A DNA stretch of 64,000 nucleotides from Solimicrobium sp040544425. GTDB taxonomy: Bacteria; Pseudomonadota; Gammaproteobacteria; Burkholderiales; Burkholderiaceae_D. The DNA lies in the NCBI GenBank assembly GCA_040544425.1, contig JBEONO010000004.1, positions 217,358-281,357 of the forward strand, in the 5' to 3' direction. Positions 1 to 7,145 of this stretch are shown piece by piece. The position numbers and the translations under genes were made by a program. The notes beneath the pieces are model-generated. The model made no database searches. It saw only the letters and a list, made by a program, of their open reading frames with translations, and had not been told where the DNA came from. Position 1 is the stretch's first letter, and the number at the start of each line of letters is the position of its first letter.

Positions 1-303
1 GCAGGGACGCAGCACCTGGTTCTGTTCATCCAGCAGCGTGGCGCCATGCATCTGACCGGACAGGCCGATGGCAGCGATCTGCGCATACTGGTCAGGGAAA
101 TTGTGTTTGAGTTGCTGGCAGGCTTTGATGACGGCATCCCACCACGAGTGCGGATCCTGTTCAGCCCATCCTGCCTGCGGTTGTTGCCAGACCAGCGGAG
201 CATGCGCCACGCCAAGTACCTGACCGCCTGAACCCATGATTAATGCTTTTACTTCGGATGTGCCAAGATCTATCCCAAGATAGTTATTGCTTGCGTGTGT
301 CAT
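1..303 (-). CDS. xylB: Xylulokinase, N-terminal part (runs off left edge)
   Basis: FGGY-family sugar kinase that phosphorylates D-xylulose to xylulose 5-phosphate in the cytoplasm. Only the first 101 codons are in the window. The protein starts MTHASNNYLGIDLGTSEVKA, with the phosphate-binding DLGTS motif near residues 11-15. Later it reads SGQMHGATLLD, a stretch typical of XylB. The ATG at 301-303 is chosen because the sugar-kinase motif begins a few residues after it. The gene has its own promoter and operator-like site about 210 bp upstream and sits downstream of a ROK regulator, which supports a xylose role. Glycerol or ribulose kinases of the same family are less likely given the nearby xylFGH genes. 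Confidence 0.9.
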   Translation of the reverse strand, partial: MTHASNNYLGIDLGTSEVKALIMGSGGQVLGVAHAPLVWQQPQAGWAEQDPHSWWDAVIKACQQLKHNFPDQYAQIAAIGLSGQMHGATLLDEQNQVLRPC

Positions 304-390
304 TACCTGTCTCTCTTTGTCGTTCTATTTTTATATGTGCTTTTGGTATTTCGTCCCATCCCCCGTTCAGGCGACCCCGTCCAGGCGACC

Positions 391-504
391 CGTCGTTCCC
401 GCGGGTTCAGGCGGGGGCGCCTAGCTGGGAACCCAGCGTCGTTTGGTTGCAGACCGGAGCTATACGACGCTGGGTTCCCGCCTGAGGCCGCGGGAACGAC
501 GACG
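391..504. repeat. GC-rich dispersed palindromic repeat, copy 1
   Basis: Paired inverted units with the cores CGTCGTTCCCGCGG and CCGCGGGAACGACG, plus GGGAACCCAGCGTCGT and its complement ACGACGCTGGGTTCCC. It lies in the xylB leader between the promoter and the start codon, so it would be transcribed into the 5' UTR. The same sequence family recurs near 5341, 16070, 21312 and 47344. It behaves like a REP/BIME-type element, but no REP-associated transposase gene is in the window. Confidence 0.8.
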
Positions 505-510
505 CTCACC

Positions 511-552
511 AGAATAGACACAAACATTGAATTAGTCAATCCATCAAACTAA
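511..552 (-). promoter_or_regulatory. xylB promoter with XylR-type operator
   Basis: Read on the minus strand, a -35 TTGACT (534-539) and a -10 TATTCT (511-516) are separated by 17 bp. A 21-bp imperfect palindrome at 532-552 overlaps the -35 box; its outer arms are TTAGT and ACTAA. The arrangement and half-site resemble known ROK/XylR operators of Bacillus, which start TTAGTTTG. The same promoter and operator occur in front of the TonB-dependent receptor gene (10277-10318). Repression by the ROK protein at 592-1788 is inferred. Confidence 0.7.
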
Positions 553-591
553 TTATTTAAACTGATTGCAAAATGGCACACTTGGCTACGC

Positions 592-1788
592 TTACGCACC
601 TTTTTGCAGACTGTACGGCCGGGTCAACCGGTATCTGACCAGCGCGGCTGCGCCAATTGCCACGACGTCCAGACCGTAGCTGGACAGGGTGATGATCGGC
701 GGTGGCAATTGCGAAGCCAGCGCATACTCATTCAATACCCGACGCGCCGGGTCCAGAAATTTATCGCCGATCTGCATCGCCGGGCCACCCAGCACGATGC
801 TCATCGGGTCAAATGACGACCAGACATTGTTCAATAAAATACCGAGAAATTCACCGGCTTCTTCGACTGCCTGACAGGCTACCGGATCACCGGCCTTGAC
901 CTTGGCGAGCAGGGGTTCAAGTTCCGGATGTTTTTTCTTTTGATTGGTTTTTTTCAGCAGCGGACCAAGACCGACCATCGCTTCCGCGCAGCCGCGCCGG
1001 CCGCAGGAACAGCGCGCACCGCCGGGTACCAGAATGGTGTGCCCAATCTCACCGGCCCAGCCGCAGTATCCGGTCAGTAAGCGGTCATGCACAATCACGC
1101 CCGCACCGACGCCATAACCGACGCAGACATACACCAGCGGATCGACGCTGGCCTGATTGCCAAACTCGAATTCGGCCAGCGCCGCGACATTGGCATCGTT
1201 CTGAATAAACAGCGGGGTCTTGGCCAGGATGCTTTTGGCGAAATGGGTCTCGAGAATTTTTGCCACATCAATGTTGCGCCAGCCCAGATTGGGTGCGTAG
1301 TGGAGTATGCCGAGCTCTTCGTCAACGCCGCCATACAGCCCCGCGCCCAGCCCGATAATCGACCGTCCGGCAGCAACGACGCGCTTGGCCATGCGCAGCA
1401 ATTCGCGCGCGACCAGTTCAAAACTTGAATCGGGATCAAACGCATCCGTGTATTCAATCTCTGCGCGGTGCAGAACTTCGCCGAGCAGATTGGTCGCAAC
1501 AATGCGCGCCTTGTCGATACCAAATTCAGCGCCCAGAATCGCCAGACGGGTTTTATCGATATGCAGTGGAGTCGGGCGGCGGCCCAGATTGCCGGTGTTG
1601 ATTAATTCGCGTTCTTCAAACCAGCCTTCCTCGACCAACTCCTTGACCAGCAGACTGACGGTTGATTTGGTCAGCCCGACTGCCGCGGCCAGATCGGCAC
1701 GTGACAAATCGGGTGAATTGAAAAGCTTGCGAACCAATACCATCCGGTTCATCTGCTTTAAGATTTGTTGATCCCCTGCAATCAGCAT
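592..1788 (-). CDS. xylR: ROK-family transcriptional repressor (XylR-like)
   Basis: A 398-residue regulator with an N-terminal winged helix-turn-helix (about residues 10-65, including SRADLAAAVGLTKSTVSLLV) and a C-terminal ROK sugar-binding/kinase-like domain. The ROK zinc motif is present as CSCGRRGCAEA, and a QNDANVAALAE stretch lies in the sugar site. Length fits XylR/NagC-type ROK repressors, not ROK kinases of about 300 residues. The ATG at 1786-1788 is preceded by GGGGACAAGG. Its position between xylB and the polysaccharide uptake genes, and TTAGTTTG-type operators nearby, suggest that xylose or a xylo-oligosaccharide is the inducer. The effector itself is inference. Confidence 0.85.
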   Translation of the reverse strand: MLIAGDQQILKQMNRMVLVRKLFNSPDLSRADLAAAVGLTKSTVSLLVKELVEEGWFEERELINTGNLGRRPTPLHIDKTRLAILGAEFGIDKARIVATNLLGEVLHRAEIEYTDAFDPDSSFELVARELLRMAKRVVAAGRSIIGLGAGLYGGVDEELGILHYAPNLGWRNIDVAKILETHFAKSILAKTPLFIQNDANVAALAEFEFGNQASVDPLVYVCVGYGVGAGVIVHDRLLTGYCGWAGEIGHTILVPGGARCSCGRRGCAEAMVGLGPLLKKTNQKKKHPELEPLLAKVKAGDPVACQAVEEAGEFLGILLNNVWSSFDPMSIVLGGPAMQIGDKFLDPARRVLNEYALASQLPPPIITLSSYGLDVVAIGAAALVRYRLTRPYSLQKGA

Positions 1789-1915
1789 GACCTTGTCCCC
1801 TGCATTTTTTAAATGTCTTTATTTTGACTTCTCACTGGACTGGAGTCTCAGTGTCCTGATGATTCTGATTATCGATCAGCTGTTCTTCGCAGCCTGCAAT
1901 GTAATTCGATCGACA

Positions 1916-1925
1916 ATCAAACTAA
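1916..1925 (-). promoter_or_regulatory. Possible XylR operator half-site
   Basis: On the minus strand the 10 bases TTAGTTTGAT match exactly the left half of the two 21-bp operators at 532-552 and 10298-10318. The right half is not conserved. It lies about 130 bp upstream of the ROK gene start and could serve autoregulation. The 1789-1987 gap contains no other recognised feature. Confidence 0.35.
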
Positions 1926-1987
1926 AGCCGGATGTTAGCACGAGAAAAAGCGTTTCCAACTGCTGATTTCCCTTCTTGTGAGGTGTT

Positions 1988-3490
1988 TTATTTTTGTGCA
2001 TTGCAATAGCGCTGGACGTAGGCCTGATGGGTCGGCAGCTGTGAGACGGTGTGCGCCACGGTCTTGCGTATGCCTTCCAGAAATCGCGTCAGTTCCGCGT
2101 CGCCCATCAAATCGGCGGCTTGATGATGCTGCGCGGGCATCATGCCTTGCCCGAGCATGACCTGAATCCAGGAATTTTCGGCGAACAATTCATTCGGCGA
2201 CCGGAACACCCGGCCGGTTTCGCGAAACAGATCGATGCGGTGCTGCAGCGAAGCGGGAATCGGCATACTGGCCGCATCGCGCCAGAATGCCGTGTCGCGC
2301 CGGTTGGTGACGTGATAATGCAGAATAATAAAATCACGAATGTGCTCAAGTTCCTGCGCGCTTTGCATATTGAATTCATCGACATCCGACTGGCAGATGC
2401 CGTTGGTCGGGAACATTTGCAGCAGACGGATGATATTGCGGTGGATCAGATGGATGCTGGTCGATTCGATCGGTTCCAGAAACCCGCTCGACAGGCCCAG
2501 GGCGATGCAGTTGCCTTTCCAGGTCTGGTCGCGCTGGCCGGGTTTGAAGCGGATCAGTCTTGGCTCGGTCAAGGTCTTGCCTTGCACACTGCCCACCAGC
2601 TTGGCGCGCGCGGTCGCTTCGTCGGTATACCGGCTGGAAAAAGTAATGCCGTTGCCAACCCGGTGTTGCAACGGGATGCGCCATTGCCAGCCCGCTTCAT
2701 GGGCAATCGAGCGCGTGAATGGATGGGGTGGTCCCACCGATTCAGTCTGCACCGCGATCGCACTGTCGCAGAACAGCCAGTTGGACCAGTCCTGATAACC
2801 GACCTTCATCGCATCGCCGATCAGCAGGCCCCGAAAGCCGGTGCAGTCGATAAACAGATCGCCTTCCAGATTGACGCCGGAATCCAGACGCAGCGAGACA
2901 ATGTCGCCGCTGACCGGATCAGTTTCAACTTTTTGAATCTTGCCTTCGATGCGTTTGACACCAAAACCCTCACTGATTTTGCGCAGGTATTTGGCATACA
3001 GACCGGCATCGAGATGGAAGGCGTAATTCAATTTGTTATCCGGCAGATGCGCAAAGCGCCCGGCTTCGGCGGCTTTCAGTTCCAGACAGTACTCACCAAA
3101 ATCGGCAGCCAGGCCGCGTTCCAGGCCCTTGTGCCAGAAATGCTGGAAGCCCGCGGTCCAATGATCGGTACCGGTATGACCGAAGGAATGAAAATAATGT
3201 TCGTTGACATCGCGCCAGTTTTCAAAACTGATGCCGAGCTTGAAGGTGGCCTGGGTCGCTGCCATGAATTCCGGCTCGTTGATTTCGAGCAGATTGTGAA
3301 AGGCGATCATCGCCGGGATAGTCGCTTCACCGACACCGACGGTGGCGATGTCATCGGATTCAATCAGCGTAATGTCGAGTATTTTTCCCAGCACCTTGGA
3401 CATGGCGGCTGCCACATTCCAGCCCGCTGTGCCGCCACCGGCAATGATGACGCGGCGTATCGGTTTTTTTTTCTGTGCAGTTTGATCCAT
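1988..3490 (-). CDS. Tryptophan-halogenase-family flavoprotein (copy 1)
   Basis: A 500-residue protein of the FAD-dependent tryptophan halogenase family. The FAD-binding motif GGGTAGW is at residues 18-24, followed by VGVGEATIP (51-59). A lysine in TFK (about K84) matches the catalytic Lys79 of PrnA/RebH. A WQWRIPL stretch corresponds to the halogenase WxWxIP motif, and an FLEPIES motif is also present. The ATG has AGGAG 9 bases upstream. It is the last gene of the SapC/cupin-like/halogenase set (gap 15 bp). Such halogenase-like genes commonly accompany TonB receptors in glycan-use loci, where their substrate is unknown, so halogenation of free tryptophan should not be assumed. Confidence 0.85.
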   Translation of the reverse strand: MDQTAQKKKPIRRVIIAGGGTAGWNVAAAMSKVLGKILDITLIESDDIATVGVGEATIPAMIAFHNLLEINEPEFMAATQATFKLGISFENWRDVNEHYFHSFGHTGTDHWTAGFQHFWHKGLERGLAADFGEYCLELKAAEAGRFAHLPDNKLNYAFHLDAGLYAKYLRKISEGFGVKRIEGKIQKVETDPVSGDIVSLRLDSGVNLEGDLFIDCTGFRGLLIGDAMKVGYQDWSNWLFCDSAIAVQTESVGPPHPFTRSIAHEAGWQWRIPLQHRVGNGITFSSRYTDEATARAKLVGSVQGKTLTEPRLIRFKPGQRDQTWKGNCIALGLSSGFLEPIESTSIHLIHRNIIRLLQMFPTNGICQSDVDEFNMQSAQELEHIRDFIILHYHVTNRRDTAFWRDAASMPIPASLQHRIDLFRETGRVFRSPNELFAENSWIQVMLGQGMMPAQHHQAADLMGDAELTRFLEGIRKTVAHTVSQLPTHQAYVQRYCNAQK

Positions 3491-3505
3491 GAGTCAAGTC
3501 TCCTG

Positions 3506-4522
3506 TTATCTTTTCATTTTGTTGAGCAGTGCGGCGCGCAGCGTGCGTGCCGTATCAGCATTGAACGGCGCGAGACTGCCGCGCGCCTGGTCGGGAATGT
3601 GTTGCGCTTCGCTGCCGTCGCTGTCAAACACATAGTGGCGAAATAGTTCCTGCCAGGCTGAGCGCTGTGCAGGTGGCAGATCACGCATCGTCAGCAGCGC
3701 ATGCATCAGCGTGTTCAAGGGCGTATCCATGAAGCCGGGCGACTGACGCCACCAGTAATTGATCAGAATATTGAAACCGGCCAGGGCTTCAACGTGATGC
3801 CACCACATGCTGGGCAAAAACAGGGCGTCACCGGTTTCCAGTTCCGCGACCTGCGCATGCTGCAGGGCGGTCGCAAAGCGTGGAAATTTTTCGTAATCGG
3901 GATTGGCAAAATCCACCACGCTGATCGCCTGACCGGCTGGTGTGAAATCGAGCGGGCCGATATACAGATTGGCCAGTTGATCGGGCGGGAATACCGTGAA
4001 GCGACGTCGTCCGGCAGCGATGCAGGCCAGATTGTCGGGCAGGTCAAAGTGGGCCGGAATCCGGGTGCGGTTGCCGATCCAGATATTGACCAGCGGCTCG
4101 CGCGTTTTAAAAATGTCGAGATCGTTTTCGGCGCGAAAGCCGGGCAGATAGTTGTCGATTGCCGAGGAACCGATATACATGGCCGGTGCGGCCGGGTCAT
4201 CGAGATGAGCGCGCAGGGCATCGAGCACCACGTCCAGCGTCACGCGCGAGGAAGCGTAATTGAATCCGCTAAAATCTTCGTTGTAGAAAAAACGGCCCTG
4301 CACTTCAGGTGGTGCATGCATCGCCGTGACGGTGGCGCCCTGATAGAAACGACGCAGATACGCATCCGCCTCCTGTTGCGAACGCAGGGCAGCCTGCACC
4401 ACCGGCCAGTGGGCGACCAGTCCTCTCAGGATCACCGGTTCGGTTGAGGTGAGCAGGGCGTCGGTGAGCTGCTGCCCGCCGACACCACTGATCTCACGTA
4501 CCGGTTTAAGTGCGCTGTGCAT
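3506..4522 (-). CDS. Cupin-like (JmjC-type) domain protein
   Basis: A 338-residue protein of the Cupin_8/JmjC-like fold, related to Fe(II)/2-oxoglutarate oxygenases. The metal motif HFD is in the stretch PAHFDLPDNLACIAAG, and a distal histidine lies in SMWWHHVEAL. The sequence GDALFLPSMWWHHV is characteristic of the double-stranded beta-helix core. It overlaps the upstream SapC-like gene by 17 bp and is followed 15 bp later by the halogenase-like gene, so the three are co-transcribed. Cupin-like, SapC and halogenase-like genes recur together beside TonB receptors in glycan loci. A hydroxylase role is plausible from the metal site but the substrate is unknown. Confidence 0.8.
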   Translation of the reverse strand: MHSALKPVREISGVGGQQLTDALLTSTEPVILRGLVAHWPVVQAALRSQQEADAYLRRFYQGATVTAMHAPPEVQGRFFYNEDFSGFNYASSRVTLDVVLDALRAHLDDPAAPAMYIGSSAIDNYLPGFRAENDLDIFKTREPLVNIWIGNRTRIPAHFDLPDNLACIAAGRRRFTVFPPDQLANLYIGPLDFTPAGQAISVVDFANPDYEKFPRFATALQHAQVAELETGDALFLPSMWWHHVEALAGFNILINYWWRQSPGFMDTPLNTLMHALLTMRDLPPAQRSAWQELFRHYVFDSDGSEAQHIPDQARGSLAPFNADTARTLRAALLNKMKR

Positions 4523-5222
4523 GCAAACGATTCTTGCGTTCGATCATGTCGCGGAAATTCGCCATCGAAGCGATCACCATATAGATTGGTTCCAGATAGC
4601 CGGAACGATGCAAGGATTCCAGCGCCGCGCCATCCAGTGTCTTGAGTTTTTCTTCGCTGATGGTGTAGAAGCCATCGAGGCGGTGCTGCGAGCCGTCCTG
4701 CAGTTCGACATCGACGGCAAATGCCTCAAGCAGCGCGTGTTCGAGCAGTGCCGCAACGAAGCCCGGCATGGCCTGCATGCCCTGATGAATGGCCAGCAGG
4801 GTCGAGGTCATGCGTTCCATATACGGCGTTGGGCTGCCGTGGGTGAGATACACGGCTTCGCCTTCATTCGGATTGGTGCTGATGCGCGGGCTGTCGGTAA
4901 ATACATGAACTGTCAGCTCTTCACCAGCGATGCCGATCAGGAAGGGCTGACGCTGAATTGCCAGTGGCAGGTAATTGACGCTCCAGCCATCCGGTCCGAG
5001 AAACAGGTTTTCACCCGGCACAAAGCCGAGCAGCGCAAAGGCGTCAAACGAGAGACCTTGCTCGGCCTTGCGAAACACGATCGGGTAGTGGGCCTGCAGA
5101 TGCCTGAATTCGGCCGGGAAGGTGCTGACGATAATGGCGTCATCACCATATTCGGCACCGGCTTTGGTGATGATGCGCAGGTCTTTGTGTTCGATGTTGT
5201 TGAGTAATACAGCCGTAGGCAT
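4506..5222 (-). CDS. SapC-family protein
   Basis: About 238 residues, of the SapC family named after the Campylobacter S-layer locus. Recognisable parts are the N-terminal MPTAVLLNNIEHKDLRI and a central FLGPDGWSVNYLPLAIQRQP. There is no signal peptide or membrane segment. I start at the ATG at 5220-5222, which has GGTGA a few bases upstream. An ATG 12 bases earlier (5234) lacks a ribosome site. The gene is first in a SapC - cupin-like - halogenase-like unit. Function is unknown; family context is glycan uptake with TonB receptors. Confidence 0.8.
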   Translation of the reverse strand: MPTAVLLNNIEHKDLRIITKAGAEYGDDAIIVSTFPAEFRHLQAHYPIVFRKAEQGLSFDAFALLGFVPGENLFLGPDGWSVNYLPLAIQRQPFLIGIAGEELTVHVFTDSPRISTNPNEGEAVYLTHGSPTPYMERMTSTLLAIHQGMQAMPGFVAALLEHALLEAFAVDVELQDGSQHRLDGFYTISEEKLKTLDGAALESLHRSGYLEPIYMVIASMANFRDMIERKNRLHAQRT

Positions 5223-5277
5223 TTGGTTCACCATTAGATAAAAGTTAAAAAACGAGCATAGGCTCTTAAAAACTACT

Positions 5278-5306
5278 AACCGGTCGATTGATTCGGACCG
5301 GTTTTT
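5278..5306. terminator. Hairpin with T-run, terminator-like
   Basis: Arms AACCGGTC (5278-5285) and GACCGGTT (5296-5303) enclose a 10-base loop and run into TTTTT on the plus strand. On the minus strand, which carries the neighbouring genes, the T-run comes about seven bases after the stem. It could end or attenuate transcription between the copy-2 halogenase-like gene and the SapC-like gene. Confidence 0.4.
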
Positions 5307-5340
5307 ATAAAACTGTCAGCGCACGCGACCAGTCAGAGCA

Positions 5341-5428
5341 ACGTCACTGGGTTCCCGCCTGAGGCCGCGGGAACGACGCAGCAGCGCCCCGTCGTCCCCG
5401 CGGGGGCAAGCGGGAACCCAGCGTCGTG
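5341..5428. repeat. GC-rich dispersed palindromic repeat, copy 2
   Basis: Contains ACTGGGTTCCCGCCTGAGG, the core CCGCGGGAACGACG, and the inverted GCGGGAACCCAGCGTCGT. It is the same family as copy 1 at 391-504. It lies in the gap between the stop of the copy-2 halogenase-like gene (5482) and the SapC-like start. No gene is seen in 5235-5481. Confidence 0.8.
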
Positions 5429-5481
5429 TGATTTCACATAAACCGCCATTTCGCCGTGACATAATCCCGGCCGTAATTGTG

Positions 5482-7038
5482 TCACACAAGATGCATCCCA
5501 TGCTGCCGGATATGCCTGATAAGGTCCCGATTGCCCGGCAATCCCGCCGACCATTTATTTTTTAACACGGCCGCATCCCGGATGTAAGCATTGGCGCGCT
5601 GTGCACTGGCCAGAGTTTTACCGTTCGCCTCGGTTTTAAATCCCATCCCGTACAAAATGTACTGATAGCTTTCAGCCGGAAACAGCTCGGCAATGCGCGA
5701 GAAATCGTGGCGCGACGGCACATGGTGACGCCAGACCTGTAACTGCTCGGCCAGATGGGCCGGGATCGATTCAGGCCGGCAGTTGTCGCGCCAGTAATCG
5801 CTGTCCCTGCGCTGGCTGAGCACATAGTGCAGCTTCAGAAATTCAATCACGCTCTCCCAGCGATAGGTGAAGGTTTCATTAAACCGTCTGGCCAGAATTT
5901 CCATCGTCTCGCGCGTGGTAGGCATCTGTTCGGCAAGCAGGGCTGCCGCCAGTTCCACCATCACCAGTGCCGACGCTTCCAGTGGTTCGATGAACCCGGC
6001 CGACTGGCCGATCGCCACACAGTTGCGATGCCAGAATTGCTGACGATAACCCGGATTGAATGACAGTTTGCGCGGCGTGCCGATTTCGGTGGGGCCGCCA
6101 TCGCGGGCAATGTAGGCGCGCAGCGCCAACTCGGCCTGTTCGTCGCTGCTGTGCGCGCTCGAAAATACATAGCCTGCGCCGCGCCGGGTCGGCAGGCCAA
6201 TATCCCAGATCCAGCCGCTGGTCTGTGCGGTCGATGAAGTCTGCGAGGCAATCGGGCTGTTTTCATCCGGATAGGGCACCTGGATCGCCAGCGCACTGTC
6301 GTTAAACAGGATGTGCTTTTGCGGCAGAAAGGCGACGCCGTAATGCTGACCGATTAACAGTGACTGCATGCCGGTGCAGTCGACAAACAGATCGCCGCTG
6401 ATGGCGCCGTGGTCGCGGGTCTGCAGTGCAGCAATATCGCCGTTTTCGTGGTTGGCGACGGTCAGGATATGGTCGGAAATATGTGTCACGCCAAGCCGCT
6501 CGACGCAGTGCCTGCGTAAAAAAATGCCCAGCTTGGCGGCATCCAGATGGTAGCCATAGTTGGCTACTGCAGCATATTCCGGTGTCGTGGCCTGCTTGGG
6601 CGCTTTGCCCTGCAGGCATAGCTGAGGTTGCGCGCACACGGTCTCTGCAAAGGGCGTATCGGGATACTGGTTCTGCCAGGCAGTAACCAGATCGGCATCA
6701 GCCTCGCCTTGCGGAACGGTGAACGGATGAAAATAAAAATCGTTATGGCTTCCAGCTTCTGGCGTGTGCAGCCAGTCATTGAAACGGGAGCCCTGCTTGA
6801 ATGAGGCATCGCATTCACGGAAGAAGTCAGCTTCTGAAACGCCAATTTTCTTCAAGGTGATGCGCATGCTCGGCCATGTGCCTTCGCCCACGCCGATCGG
6901 TGCTACGTCTGGTGATTCGACCAATGTGATCTGTAATCCGGTACTGTCTGCCTGATGCTGTGCTGCGATCAGCGCTGCAGTGAGCCAACCGGCACTGCCG
7001 CCTCCCGCGATCACGACATGCTTGATCGTACTGCTCAT
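5482..7038 (-). CDS. Tryptophan-halogenase-family flavoprotein (copy 2)
   Basis: A 518-residue FAD-dependent halogenase-family protein. GGGSAGW lies at residues 12-18 and IGVGEGTWPS at about 48-57. The catalytic-type lysine is in SFK (about K81). SGWIWDIGLP matches the family WxWxI motif, and GFIEPLEAS follows. I start at the ATG at 7036-7038 because an earlier in-frame TTG (7089) would add 17 residues with no family resemblance. It lies 107 bp downstream of the TonB receptor. It is only distantly similar to the copy-1 protein, so the two are diverged paralogues and not a recent duplication. The substrate is unknown. Confidence 0.85.
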   Translation of the reverse strand: MSSTIKHVVIAGGGSAGWLTAALIAAQHQADSTGLQITLVESPDVAPIGVGEGTWPSMRITLKKIGVSEADFFRECDASFKQGSRFNDWLHTPEAGSHNDFYFHPFTVPQGEADADLVTAWQNQYPDTPFAETVCAQPQLCLQGKAPKQATTPEYAAVANYGYHLDAAKLGIFLRRHCVERLGVTHISDHILTVANHENGDIAALQTRDHGAISGDLFVDCTGMQSLLIGQHYGVAFLPQKHILFNDSALAIQVPYPDENSPIASQTSSTAQTSGWIWDIGLPTRRGAGYVFSSAHSSDEQAELALRAYIARDGGPTEIGTPRKLSFNPGYRQQFWHRNCVAIGQSAGFIEPLEASALVMVELAAALLAEQMPTTRETMEILARRFNETFTYRWESVIEFLKLHYVLSQRRDSDYWRDNCRPESIPAHLAEQLQVWRHHVPSRHDFSRIAELFPAESYQYILYGMGFKTEANGKTLASAQRANAYIRDAAVLKNKWSAGLPGNRDLIRHIRQHGMHLV

Positions 7039-7145
7039 ATAATAATCCCGATAAAGAAACAGGCCATTGTATCCCAATGACCTGTTCAATTGATCAGCCC
7101 GAACTTGCGTCAGACTGATCGTTTCTGATTGTCAAATTACGATGA

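Noticed and set aside
2051..3646. Long plus-strand open frame (about 530 codons)
   Set aside because: It is antisense to the halogenase-like gene, whose motifs are clear, and has no recognisable domain.
7039..7089. TTG start adding 17 residues to the copy-2 halogenase-like gene
   Set aside because: The added residues do not fit the family and the FAD motif starts properly from the ATG at 7038.
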